From: an uncultured Rhizobium sp.
GTDB taxonomy: Bacteria; Pseudomonadota; Alphaproteobacteria; Rhizobiales; Rhizobiaceae
Direction of reading: 5' to 3'
Length of the DNA: 64,000 nt
Assembly (NCBI GenBank): GCA_945952415.1
Contig: CAMFIF010000007.1
Span: 119,348-183,347 of the forward strand
Positions within the stretch are counted from its first letter, which is position 1. Each line of letters opens with the position of its first letter. The notes beneath the pieces were generated by a model. The model worked only from the letters and a program-made list of their open reading frames with translations. It ran no database searches and was not told the origin of the DNA. Below are positions 53,613 to 61,492 of the stretch, piece by piece. Position numbers and translations under genes: made by a program.

Positions 53613-55511
53613 CTAGCGGCGGAAGGGGGTTTCGCGGGGCGGCAGGGCGGCGATGTCGAGCGGGGCGGGGGCGAGGCCCGAACGGGCACGCTCCGCCATC
53701 GCCTCATAGGCCGCTTCCAGATGGCGGCAGAAGCGCTCCGCATCGAAGAGCGGGCGGCGGAAGCGATTGTCGGCAATCCTTGCCTTCAGCGCGTCCGCCT
53801 TGCGGCGCTCGCTGGCAATCGTGGCAGAAAGGCGGATGAAGTCTTCCGCGTCCTCGGCAATCAGGTCCGGCAGGCCGATGGCATGGAGGAGGCTTTCCGA
53901 AACCCGGCCGGGAAAACCCTGTCCCTTCATGGTGACCACGGGAACGCCCGCCCAGAGCATGTCCGATGTGGTCGTATGGCCGTTGCAGGGGAAGGTGTCG
54001 AGCGCGAGATCGGCGGCCTGGGCGCGGGCGACATGATCCACATAGGCGCATTTCTTCACCGGATGGATGCGGCTTGCGTCAATACCGCGGGCGGCGAAGG
54101 CGGTGCGGATCGTCTCCTCCGCCATGACCATCAGATGGGCATCCGGCGCGGCTTCCAGGACCCTTGCCCAGAGATCGAGCGTGAGGGGTGTCAGCTTGCG
54201 CGGGCTGTTGAAGGAGGCAAACAGGAAGGGCTCCTCCGGCAGGCCGAGCTCCTGCCGGCTTTTTGCCGCGGGCCGCGGCCGATGGATCGTCTCGTTCGGC
54301 TGGTAGCATTCCGGTAGCCGGCAAAAGACCTCGTGATAATGCGGCGCGCTTTCCTCGGGGAGCGTGCAGGCATCGCCGATGATGTAATCGAAATCCACCG
54401 CAATGACCGTGCCGGGAAAGCCGAGCCAGGAGACCTGCACCGGTGCCGCCTGCCGGTTGAACAGCCCGCAACGATGATTGACCGTGTAGCCCTTGAGATC
54501 GACCAGAATGTCGATGCCTCTCTCCTGCACCAGCCTTTCGGCGGCGGCATCGTCGAGCTGGTCGATAGGCAGGATCTTGCCCCAGCGGCTGCGCCCGCCC
54601 GTATCGAAGCCGCGGAAACGGTCCGGCGTGTTGCAGAACAGAGTGACGTCGAAGCGGTCGCGATCATGCAGGGTCAGCACTTCGCCGAGGAGGCGCATGG
54701 TGGCGTGGTCATCCCAGAGATCGGCGCTGACATAGCCGATCCGGAGCCGCTTCGACCAGGCATGGGGGCGCTGCCGCCGCAGCCGGCGGCTTTCCTCGGT
54801 GAAGGGTTCGATGGCGCCAATATTGCGGGCCTTCGGCAGAAGCGCCTCTTCCGCCACCCAGAAGACCGCCTGATGGGGCTGTTCTGCCGCGAGCACCTCG
54901 CCGCCGTCCCGTTCGATATCGGCGCGGATAGCTGCTTCCTCTCGCGCGACCGTTTCGAAATCGCAGGCATCGCGCGCCAGCGCCAGATGGGTGAAGCGGA
55001 TATGCGGGTCGTCGGGCAGCGCCCGGCGCAGCTTGCGATAGACCTCGTAATTGGCGGGATCATGCGGTTCGCTGGCGAGAAGGGCGGCTGCGGCCAGAAG
55101 ATGTTCGGGATCGCTGCTGGTGGCCAGGCGGTGCTTCAGCGCATGCATCAGCTGGGTTTCGCCGGTCTTCTGGAACAGGGTGACCAGAAGATAGAGAAGC
55201 GCGTGGTCCTCCGGCCGCTTCTGCAATTCGCGAAGGGCGATCAGCTGGGCGGCGTCATGGGCGCCGGCGTCGAGATGCAGGCGGGCGGCCCGCAGGGCGA
55301 ATTCCGCAGCGCGGGGGCCGGCGAGGCGGGCGGCATTTTCGAAAATCTCCGCCGCGCCCGTGATGTGGCCGAGCCCGGCAAGCGCCTCGCCCACCATGGC
55401 CAGCAGCTCTTCGTCCACATCCGAGGCGATGAGCGGCTGCAACAGGGAAAGGGCGTCCTCGTAGCGGCCCGAATTCAAAACGGCGCGCGCCTCGCTCAGG
55501 CGATGATTCAC
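53613..55511 (-). CDS. TPR-containing glycosyltransferase, family 41 (OGT/SPINDLY-like), second copy
   Basis: About 632 residues, with the same layout as the product of 13195-15153. Helical repeats in the first half are followed by the catalytic region: LRIGYVSADLWDDHAT, VSWLGFPGTVIAVDFDYIIGD, SFNSPRKLTPLTLDLWARVL, and TTSDMLWAGVPVVTMKGQGFPGRVSESLL. The acceptor may be a protein such as flagellin, which starts 8.3 kb downstream. I use GTG 55511 (VNHRLSEARAVLNSG); the frame stays open to 55610 from a TTG inside znuA, without family similarity. Confidence 0.8.
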   Translation of the reverse strand: MNHRLSEARAVLNSGRYEDALSLLQPLIASDVDEELLAMVGEALAGLGHITGAAEIFENAARLAGPRAAEFALRAARLHLDAGAHDAAQLIALRELQKRPEDHALLYLLVTLFQKTGETQLMHALKHRLATSSDPEHLLAAAALLASEPHDPANYEVYRKLRRALPDDPHIRFTHLALARDACDFETVAREEAAIRADIERDGGEVLAAEQPHQAVFWVAEEALLPKARNIGAIEPFTEESRRLRRQRPHAWSKRLRIGYVSADLWDDHATMRLLGEVLTLHDRDRFDVTLFCNTPDRFRGFDTGGRSRWGKILPIDQLDDAAAERLVQERGIDILVDLKGYTVNHRCGLFNRQAAPVQVSWLGFPGTVIAVDFDYIIGDACTLPEESAPHYHEVFCRLPECYQPNETIHRPRPAAKSRQELGLPEEPFLFASFNSPRKLTPLTLDLWARVLEAAPDAHLMVMAEETIRTAFAARGIDASRIHPVKKCAYVDHVARAQAADLALDTFPCNGHTTTSDMLWAGVPVVTMKGQGFPGRVSESLLHAIGLPDLIAEDAEDFIRLSATIASERRKADALKARIADNRFRRPLFDAERFCRHLEAAYEAMAERARSGLAPAPLDIAALPPRETPFRR

Positions 55512-55591
55512 CTTCAAGTCTCGTCTCCAATCGCTAAAATATACGGGACGAGCCTTACGGAGCGAGGCTTGCGCCTTGCTGGAGGCGTGGT

Positions 55592-56554
55592 TCAGCCCTT
55601 GCCGAGGCAATCGGTGAGCGCGTTGGCGAGATTGCGCATCAGGGTGAAGTAGAGATCCGGCCCTTCCGGCAGCGTGCCGCCTTCGGGATCGAGCGTGCCG
55701 GATTTCGCCTGGCTGCCCTCGGTCACCACGGAAATCAGTTTCGGCTCGAATTGCGGTTCGGCGAAGACGCAGGTGGCCCCGAGAGAGGCGATCTTGTCAT
55801 GGATCTCGCTTACCCGTTCGGCCCCGGGCGGCGTTTCGGGGGATACGGTGATGGAGCCCGCGACCTTCAGGCCATAGCGCTTCTCGAAATACTGATAGGC
55901 ATCGTGGAAGACGATGAAGGGCTTGTCCTTGAGCGGCGACAGCTGGTCTGCCAGGTCCCGGTCCAGCGCTTCCAGATTGGCTTCTACCGCCCGCGCATTG
56001 GCCCGGTACTGGTCCGCATGGGCGGGATCAGCCTTCACGAGCGTGTCGCGGATATCCTCCACCATGGCGACGGCATTTTGCGGATCGAGCCAGAAATGCA
56101 GGTCGAAGCCCGCATCCGCATGGTCGTGATGGCCGGCCTCTTCCGCATGGTCGCCGTCGTCGTCCGCTTCGAAGGCCCCGCCTTCGCGGAAGGGCAGCTT
56201 GGTGATGCCCGGCGCCTCCTGCATCGAGACGACCGTCGCATTCGCGGCGAGCGATTTCAGCGGCTCCTCGAGGAAATGCTCGAAATTAGGCCCCAGCCAG
56301 AAGACCAGTTTTGCATTTTCGATATCGGCCGCATTGGAGGGCTTGAGGCTGTAGGTGTGGGGTGAGGCCGCACCGCCAACGATGAGCTTCGGTTCGCCGA
56401 TACCCTGCATGACAGCCGCCACCAGCGAATGCAAAGGCTTGACCGAGACGGTGACGAGCGGCGCTTCCTGTCCGCGGGCCGGCACGGTGGAGAGAAGCGA
56501 GGCGGAAAGACCGGCCAGAATCGCGGCGGGGAGGAGAGTTTTTCTTGATAGCAT
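55592..56554 (-). CDS. znuA: Zinc ABC transporter periplasmic binding protein
   Basis: A 320-residue cluster A-I metal-binding protein. It has a signal peptide (MLSRKTLLPAAILAG...ARGQ, about 28 residues), then VSVKPLHSLVAAVMQG with a metal-ligand histidine, SPHTYSLKPSNA, and a charged loop DDDGDHAEEAGHHDHADAG (about residues 131-149) typical of zinc-specific ZnuA. LHFWLDPQNA carries another ligand. It delivers zinc to ZnuB. It is divergent from znuCB-zur, with two Zur-like palindromes between. Confidence 0.93.
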   Translation of the reverse strand: MLSRKTLLPAAILAGLSASLLSTVPARGQEAPLVTVSVKPLHSLVAAVMQGIGEPKLIVGGAASPHTYSLKPSNAADIENAKLVFWLGPNFEHFLEEPLKSLAANATVVSMQEAPGITKLPFREGGAFEADDDGDHAEEAGHHDHADAGFDLHFWLDPQNAVAMVEDIRDTLVKADPAHADQYRANARAVEANLEALDRDLADQLSPLKDKPFIVFHDAYQYFEKRYGLKVAGSITVSPETPPGAERVSEIHDKIASLGATCVFAEPQFEPKLISVVTEGSQAKSGTLDPEGGTLPEGPDLYFTLMRNLANALTDCLGKG

Positions 56555-56569
56555 CGGGACGACTCCATA

Positions 56570-56584
56570 TGTAATGTTATTACA
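56570..56584. promoter_or_regulatory. Zur box candidate 1
   Basis: TGTAAT-gtt-ATTACA, a perfect palindrome in the 90-base divergent gap of znuA and znuC. Its core GTAATGTTATTAC has the same plan as the second box (GTWATGYTATWAC). Confidence 0.75.
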
Positions 56585-56591
56585 TTCGTTG

Positions 56592-56606
56592 CGTTATGCT
56601 ATAACG
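56592..56606. promoter_or_regulatory. Zur box candidate 2
   Basis: CGTTAT-gct-ATAACG, a second perfect palindrome, two helical turns (22 bases centre to centre) from the first. The pair probably lets zinc-bound Zur repress both transcription units. Confidence 0.72.
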
Positions 56607-56644
56607 TGTGGCATAGGCTGTGGCAACCGGCAGGAAAGAGAAAA

Positions 56645-57571
56645 ATGCTCGACCGTTCCGCGCCCCCAGGGCAGATACCGCTGATCACGCTGAAGGGCGT
56701 CGGCATTCGCCGTGCCGGCCGCTGGCTGGTGCGCGACGTGGGCTTTTCCATTCATCCGCGCGAGATCGTGACGCTGATCGGCCCCAACGGCTCCGGCAAA
56801 TCGACGACCGCCAAGGCCGCGACCGGTGTTTTCAGGCCGGACGAGGGCTGGGTGGAGCGCCGGCCGGGTCTGAAGATCGGCTATGTGCCGCAAAAACTCC
56901 AGATCGACTGGACGCTGCCGCTCACCGTGCGCCGGCTTATGACGCTGACGGGCCCGCTTTCGGAGGCGGATCTCGTCGCCGCGCTGGAACGGGCGGGTAT
57001 TGCCCATATGCGCGACGCGGAGGTGCAGCACCTCTCCGGCGGCGAATTCCAGCGGGCGCTTCTGGCGCGCGCCATCGCCCGCAAGCCCGATCTGCTCGTT
57101 CTCGACGAGCCGGTGCAGGGCGTGGATTTCAACGGCGAGATCGCGCTTTACGAGCTGATCCGCACCATCCGTGACGAGACGGGCTGCGGCATCCTCCTGA
57201 TTTCCCACGATCTCCATGTGGTGATGGCGGAAACGGATACGGTGATCTGCCTGAACGGTCATGTCTGCTGCCGCGGCACGCCGGCCATGGTCAGCCAGAG
57301 CCCGGAATATTCGAAGCTGTTCGGCCAGCGCGCGGCGGGTGCGCTCGCTTTCTACAATCACCAGCACGATCACACCCATCTGCCGGACGGGCGGGTGCTG
57401 CATGCGGATGGGCAGATCACGGATCGCTGCTTTCCCGGCGACGGGCATCATCCCGATCATACCCACGGGCCGGATTGCGGCTGCGGCGAGCCGCGGCTCA
57501 CCCTCATGTACAAGGGCAAGCTCCAGCCGGAAGCGCCCGCCGCCACCAAGGGGGAGGCGCCCGATGCTTGA
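56645..57571 (+). CDS. znuC: Zinc ABC transporter ATPase
   Basis: A 308-residue ATPase with Walker A IGPNGSGKSTTAKA near residue 41, signature HLSGGEFQRALLARAIARKP, and Walker B LLVLDEPVQGVD. The C-terminal extension is rich in histidine and cysteine (HQHDHTHL, GHHPDHTHGPDCGCGE, about residues 237-290), as in several alphaproteobacterial ZnuC proteins, and may sense zinc. The ATG at 56645 follows AGGAAAGAG. It overlaps znuB by 8 bases. Confidence 0.92.
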   Translation: MLDRSAPPGQIPLITLKGVGIRRAGRWLVRDVGFSIHPREIVTLIGPNGSGKSTTAKAATGVFRPDEGWVERRPGLKIGYVPQKLQIDWTLPLTVRRLMTLTGPLSEADLVAALERAGIAHMRDAEVQHLSGGEFQRALLARAIARKPDLLVLDEPVQGVDFNGEIALYELIRTIRDETGCGILLISHDLHVVMAETDTVICLNGHVCCRGTPAMVSQSPEYSKLFGQRAAGALAFYNHQHDHTHLPDGRVLHADGQITDRCFPGDGHHPDHTHGPDCGCGEPRLTLMYKGKLQPEAPAATKGEAPDA

Positions 57572-58388
57572 CGATTTCTTCTTCCGCGCCATGCTGGCCG
57601 GGGTCGGGCTTGCGCTCACCACCGGGCCGCTCGGCTGCTTCATCATCTGGCGGCGAATGGCCTATTTCGGCGATACGATGGCCCATTCGGCGCTGCTCGG
57701 CATCGCGCTCTCGCTGCTGTTCAGCGTCAACCTGATGCTGAGCGTTTTCCTCGTCGCGGCGGCGATTTCGCTGCTGCTTCTCCTGCTCCAGCGCCGCGGC
57801 GGGCTCTCGGCGGATGCGCTGCTCGGCATCCTCTCCCATGCGACGCTGGCGATCGGGCTGGTCATCGTCGCCTTCATGACCTGGGTGCGGGTGGATCTGA
57901 TGGGCTTTCTCTTCGGCGATATCCTGGCGGTGTCGCGGGCGGATGTGGGCATCATCTGGGGCGGCGGTGCGGTGGTGCTGGCGGCGATCGCGCTTCTGTG
58001 GCGGCCGCTTCTCGCCTCCACCGTCAGCGCCGATATTGCCGAGGCGGAGGGGCTTCATCCCGAGCGGGCAAAGCTTGCCTTCATGCTGCTGATGGCGCTT
58101 GTGATTGCGATAGCCATGAAGATCGTCGGCATTCTCCTCATCACCTCGCTGCTGGTCATTCCGGCGGCGGCGGCCCGGCGGCTGGCGCGCACACCGGAGC
58201 GGATGGCCATCGTCGCCTCGCTGCTCGGGGCGCTTGCGGTCGTCGGCGGGCTTTACGGCTCGCTGCATTACGATACGCCCTCGGGGCCCTCGATCGCGGT
58301 TGCAGCGCTCCTCCTGTTTTTGATCAGCCTCGTGCCCGGTCCGCGCCCGGCGGGCGGGCATGCCATGGAAGGAGAGGGCCGCCGATGA
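57564..58388 (+). CDS. znuB: Zinc ABC transporter permease
   Basis: A 274-residue inner-membrane permease of the metal (ABC-3) family with about eight helices. MLDDFFFRAMLAGVGLALTTGPLGCFIIWRRMAYFGDTMAHSALLG is the family start. ADIAEAEGLHPERAKLAFMLLMAL contains the coupling loop. It overlaps znuC (8 bases) and zur (4 bases). Confidence 0.93.
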   Translation: MLDDFFFRAMLAGVGLALTTGPLGCFIIWRRMAYFGDTMAHSALLGIALSLLFSVNLMLSVFLVAAAISLLLLLLQRRGGLSADALLGILSHATLAIGLVIVAFMTWVRVDLMGFLFGDILAVSRADVGIIWGGGAVVLAAIALLWRPLLASTVSADIAEAEGLHPERAKLAFMLLMALVIAIAMKIVGILLITSLLVIPAAAARRLARTPERMAIVASLLGALAVVGGLYGSLHYDTPSGPSIAVAALLLFLISLVPGPRPAGGHAMEGEGRR

Positions 58389-58795
58389 TCGCGCCTGCAC
58401 TCACCAAGAACCAGAGCCTTGTATTCGACGTGCTGACCCGGGCCGAACAGCCGATCAGCGCCTATACGATCCTCGACCGGCTCCGCGAGCATGGGTTTCG
58501 CGCGCCGCTGCAGGTCTATCGCGCGCTGGACAAGCTTCTCGAGGCGGGGCTCGTGCATCGGCTCGAAAGCCTGAATGCCTTCGTCGCCTGTGCGCATCGC
58601 AATTCCAGCTGCTGCGCGGCCGGCCATGCCCATGGCACGGTGGCCTTTGCCATCTGCACCGGCTGCGGCCAGGCGAGCGAATTCCACGACAGCGAAATCG
58701 ACGGGCGGCTGAATGCCTGGTCGAAGGCGCGCCGTTTCCGCCCGGAAAAGACGACGATCGAGATTCGCGGCCTGTGCGAGAAATGTGCCGCCTGA
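58385..58795 (+). CDS. zur: Zinc uptake regulator (Fur family)
   Basis: A 136-residue Fur-family repressor. The winged helix PISAYTILDRLREHGFRAPLQVYRALDKLLEAGLVHRLES is followed by a metal-binding domain with paired cysteines (CTGCG, CEKC) for a structural zinc and several histidines. Position as the last gene of the znuCB operon identifies it as Zur rather than Fur or PerR. It likely represses its own operon and znuA via the two palindromes upstream of znuC. Confidence 0.93.
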   Translation: MIAPALTKNQSLVFDVLTRAEQPISAYTILDRLREHGFRAPLQVYRALDKLLEAGLVHRLESLNAFVACAHRNSSCCAAGHAHGTVAFAICTGCGQASEFHDSEIDGRLNAWSKARRFRPEKTTIEIRGLCEKCAA

Positions 58796-58817
58796 GGCGG
58801 GCGGTACAGACCGGCGC

Positions 58818-59345
58818 CTAGAGCGGCCTCAAATCGCGGGCGAAACGCTGCCAGTTGCGGACATAGCTGTCTGCGGATTTTCTTAAACCGGAAGCTGCAT
58901 TTTCATCGAGGGTGCGCACCACGCGGGCGGGCGAGCCGACGATCAGGGAATTGTCGGGAAATTCCTTGCCTTCGGTCACCAGCGCATTGGCGCCGACGAG
59001 GCAGTTCCGGCCGATCTTCGCCCCGTTCAGGATGGTCGCGCCCATGCCCACCAGCGAATTCTCGCCGATCGTGCAACCGTGAATGATCGCGTGGTGGCCG
59101 ATGGTGCAGCCTTCGCCGATGGTGACGGGAAAGCCCGGATCCACATGGATCATCGTGCCTTCCTGGATATTGGTGCGGGCGCCGACGGTGATCGGCTCGT
59201 TGTCGCCGCGCAGCACGGCGCCGAACCAGATCCCCACATCGGCGCCGAGATGCACCTGGCCGATCACATGGGCGTCTGGGGCGATCCAGAAGCGGTCGGC
59301 AGGCGGGGTTTCGGGCTGCATTTCGCCAAGAGCATAGAGCGGCAT
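58818..59345 (-). CDS. Gamma-carbonic anhydrase-like hexapeptide protein
   Basis: A 175-residue left-handed beta-helix protein. Repeats of the hexapeptide type run from HVIGQVHLGADVGIWFGAVLRGD to GRNCLVGANALVTEG. Histidine candidates for the zinc site lie in NIQEGTMIHVDPG and GHHAIIHGCTIG. Such proteins are carbonic anhydrase homologues, often of uncertain activity. It lies 10 bases after the next minus-strand gene (FAH), so the two are probably cotranscribed. Confidence 0.9.
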   Translation of the reverse strand: MPLYALGEMQPETPPADRFWIAPDAHVIGQVHLGADVGIWFGAVLRGDNEPITVGARTNIQEGTMIHVDPGFPVTIGEGCTIGHHAIIHGCTIGENSLVGMGATILNGAKIGRNCLVGANALVTEGKEFPDNSLIVGSPARVVRTLDENAASGLRKSADSYVRNWQRFARDLRPL

Positions 59346-59355
59346 CTCGTCCTCC

Positions 59356-60057
59356 TCAGATCACGGTCAGGCTGCGGCGGCCGATGCCGTCGATACCGCA
59401 TTCGATGCGGTCGCCCCGGACGACCGGGCCGACGCCTGCGGGTGTTCCGGTCAGGATCACGTCGCCGGCCGCCAGTTCAAAGAGGCCGGAAAGCGCGGAG
59501 ACGATCTCCGGCACCTGCCATATCATGCTGGAAATATTGCCGGATTGCCGCCTGCTGCCATTGACGTCCAGCCAGATCGCGGCTTCCGCCGGATGGCCGA
59601 TGCGGGCCGCGGGCATCAATGCAGAGCAGGGCGCAGACCCTTCGAAGGCCTTGGCCACTTCCCAGGGCCTTCCGGCCTTCTTCGCTTCCGCCTGCCGGTC
59701 GCGGCGGGTGAAATCGATGGCGACGGCATAGCCGAAGATATGGTCCAGCGCCTCTTCGGCCGGAATGTTCGTGCCACCCCTTTTCAGCGCTACCAGCAGC
59801 TCCGCCTCGTGATGCACATCGGCAGACTGGCTGGGGTAGGGGAAGTCACCGGGCGGTGGCACGAGGTTGTCCGGGTTCTTCTGGAAGAAGAAGGGCGGCT
59901 CGCGGTTCGGGTCGCCACCCATTTCCAGGGCATGGTCGGCATAGTTCCGGCCGACGCAATAGACCCGCCGCACCGGAAACATCCGCTCTTCCCCGGCCAC
60001 CGGCAGAAGCATGGGCAGGGGAAGCGCATGGGTCAGGGATGGGGCGGCTGCGGACAT
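59356..60057 (-). CDS. Fumarylacetoacetate hydrolase family protein
   Basis: A 233-residue enzyme of the FAH superfamily. YCVGRNYADHALEMG, PPFFFQKNPDNLV, VHHEAELLVAL (metal-binding Glu residues) and ILTGTPAGVGPV are family hallmarks. Relatives hydrolyse fumarylpyruvate, acylpyruvates or oxaloacetate-like substrates. The specific substrate is not visible. It precedes the gamma-carbonic anhydrase gene on the same strand by 10 bases. Confidence 0.88.
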   Translation of the reverse strand: MSAAAPSLTHALPLPMLLPVAGEERMFPVRRVYCVGRNYADHALEMGGDPNREPPFFFQKNPDNLVPPPGDFPYPSQSADVHHEAELLVALKRGGTNIPAEEALDHIFGYAVAIDFTRRDRQAEAKKAGRPWEVAKAFEGSAPCSALMPAARIGHPAEAAIWLDVNGSRRQSGNISSMIWQVPEIVSALSGLFELAAGDVILTGTPAGVGPVVRGDRIECGIDGIGRRSLTVI

Positions 60058-60191
60058 GGGGTCTCCCGGTGGGATTCGAAGGATGGGTTCGGACCATTAT
60101 GCCGATTGGCGGGGCGGTGAAAAGAGCGCCTGGCGCCAAGGCTTTCTGCGCTTAGCGGTTGAGAAAAACCCGAATTTTCAGCCTGCCCAGC

Positions 60192-60216
60192 GGAACGATC
60201 TTGAATCAACCGCGTT
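60192..60216 (+). promoter_or_regulatory. General-stress (EcfG/RpoE2) sigma factor promoter
   Basis: GGAAC (60192-60196), 16 bases, then CGTT (60213-60216): an exact match to the alphaproteobacterial general stress promoter. Transcription would start near 60223, leaving a leader of about 70 bases with a 7-bp hairpin (60249-60265) before the KGG gene. Confidence 0.78.
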
Positions 60217-60291
60217 CACGAAGTCCGGGCCCTTCAATGGCCCTCCTCGGCGGGATGGTCCCGCCAATGCAGGAATATGGAGGAAACTATC

Positions 60292-60549
60292 ATGGCGAAC
60301 AACCAGGGTGGAAACCAGTCTGGTGGCCGATCGACCCGGGGCTTTGCATCCATGGATCCCGTCCGTCAGCGCGAAATCGCGTCGAAGGGTGGCATGTCTT
60401 CCGGCGGCAACTTCAAGAACGATCCGGCTCGCGCCGCAGCAGCCGGCCGCAAGGGCGGCGAGGCTTCCGGCGGCAACTTCAAGAATGACCGTGAGCGCGC
60501 GGCACAGGCAGGCCGCAAGGGCGGTGAAGCTTCGCATGCCAGCCGATGA
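60292..60549 (+). CDS. KGG-repeat general stress protein
   Basis: An 85-residue hydrophilic protein rich in Gly, Lys, Ala and Asn. Three KGG motifs are evenly spaced (SKGGMSSGGNF, RKGGEASGGNF, RKGGEASHASR), separated by FKNDPARAAAAG and FKNDRERAAQAG. Such proteins (GsiB/con-10-like) are strongly induced by desiccation, starvation or osmotic stress and are probably disordered. The ATG at 60292 follows GGAGGA. The promoter type fits the predicted stress role. Confidence 0.9.
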   Translation: MANNQGGNQSGGRSTRGFASMDPVRQREIASKGGMSSGGNFKNDPARAAAAGRKGGEASGGNFKNDRERAAQAGRKGGEASHASR

Positions 60550-60599
60550 GCTCGGTGCGCCCCTCTGGCGCCGCTGATCGACTGACCGTCCGAAGCAGG

Positions 60600-60625
60600 A
60601 AGGAGGCCATTTTTGGCCTCCTTTT
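60600..60625 (+). terminator. Rho-independent terminator after the KGG gene
   Basis: AAGGAGGCC pairs with GGCCTCCTT around a 6-base loop, continuing as TT. It lies 51 bases after the stop and 16 bases before the end of the convergent hypothetical gene. Confidence 0.75.
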
Positions 60626-60640
60626 GCCTTTCGGTCTCTT

Positions 60641-61153
60641 TTATTTCTGGCCGATCCTGCCGCGCACCGCGGCGAAGATTGCCTGATCGTCCGCGGCGCT
60701 CGGATCGCATTGCTTGGAACCGATCGCCACGCGGGCGATGTCCGACACCGGCCGGCCAGGTTTCAGCCGCGCCGCGCCCTTCGTCACCTTTCGGGGCGGG
60801 GCATAAATGTTCTGGAAATCGATTGCCACTTCCTGGCCGTTGCGATCGTAAAAGACCGCGGCGATGCAGACATTGTCGTCATCGTCAGGATCGCGATTGT
60901 CGAGGGTGGCGCGGGTTTCCACGAGATTCTTGGCCTTGTTCAGCCGCACCGCCAGCTGATAGCGCTGGTCGCGCTTCCAGTCCCACCGGTCGCGCAGCAG
61001 GGTGCAGAAGCCATCCTTCTCCACGGAAAGGCACTGCTCCACCGGCTTTATCCGCCAGACATAGCCCTTCCAGCCCTCGTTGAGGGCAACAGTGGCGTTT
61101 TCGCTGGAAAGAAGTCCGATCGCGAGTGAGATCTGTTTGAGCAGTGTAACCAT
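60641..61153 (-). CDS. Hypothetical protein
   Basis: A 170-residue protein of unknown family. The N-terminus (MVTLLKQISLAIGLLSSENATV) is mildly hydrophobic, but it is not a clear signal peptide or anchor. The middle is charged, with QRYQLAVRLNKAKNLVETRATLDN, then NRDPDDDDNV; four cysteines are scattered (two in CLSVEKDGFC). The residue pattern of VCIAAVFYDRNGQEVAIDFQNIY suggests beta strands. Codon use is like its neighbours. No partner gene is close. Confidence 0.65.
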   Translation of the reverse strand: MVTLLKQISLAIGLLSSENATVALNEGWKGYVWRIKPVEQCLSVEKDGFCTLLRDRWDWKRDQRYQLAVRLNKAKNLVETRATLDNRDPDDDDNVCIAAVFYDRNGQEVAIDFQNIYAPPRKVTKGAARLKPGRPVSDIARVAIGSKQCDPSAADDQAIFAAVRGRIGQK

Positions 61154-61492
61154 GACGGAGTGATGATTATCCTTTGTGTTGGATTTGTGAAGGTGCCGTT
61201 GTCTAGCGGCCTATGCTTACCCTGACCTTAAGGCAGGCAAGGCGTGGAGTGAGGCGAGCGATGGCTGCACGCTCCGGCTGACTTTTGACAGATGCCAAGA
61301 ATGGCCGGAAAAATCGGTCTTTTCGCCTCTGTTCATGGCTGTTTCGGCCATGGATCGATGGTTAGAATTTTAAGAAATGGCTTTTAATTTTTCAATTAGA
61401 CCTTGCGCGCACCCTTTTGCTTTCCAAGCCCTTTTGCGCCGTCGCTTCGAGCATGAGGCTCCTCCATATTGACACTCTTCTGGAGCAGGGCC
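61154..61492. other. 339-base gap between the hypothetical gene and the chemoreceptor
   Basis: The divergent gap has an AT-rich part next to the chemoreceptor (about 61360-61400) and a short inverted repeat CATGGC...GCCATG (61334-61352). Promoters for both genes must lie here, but I cannot fix boxes. No ORF or RNA family is recognised. Confidence 0.35.
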
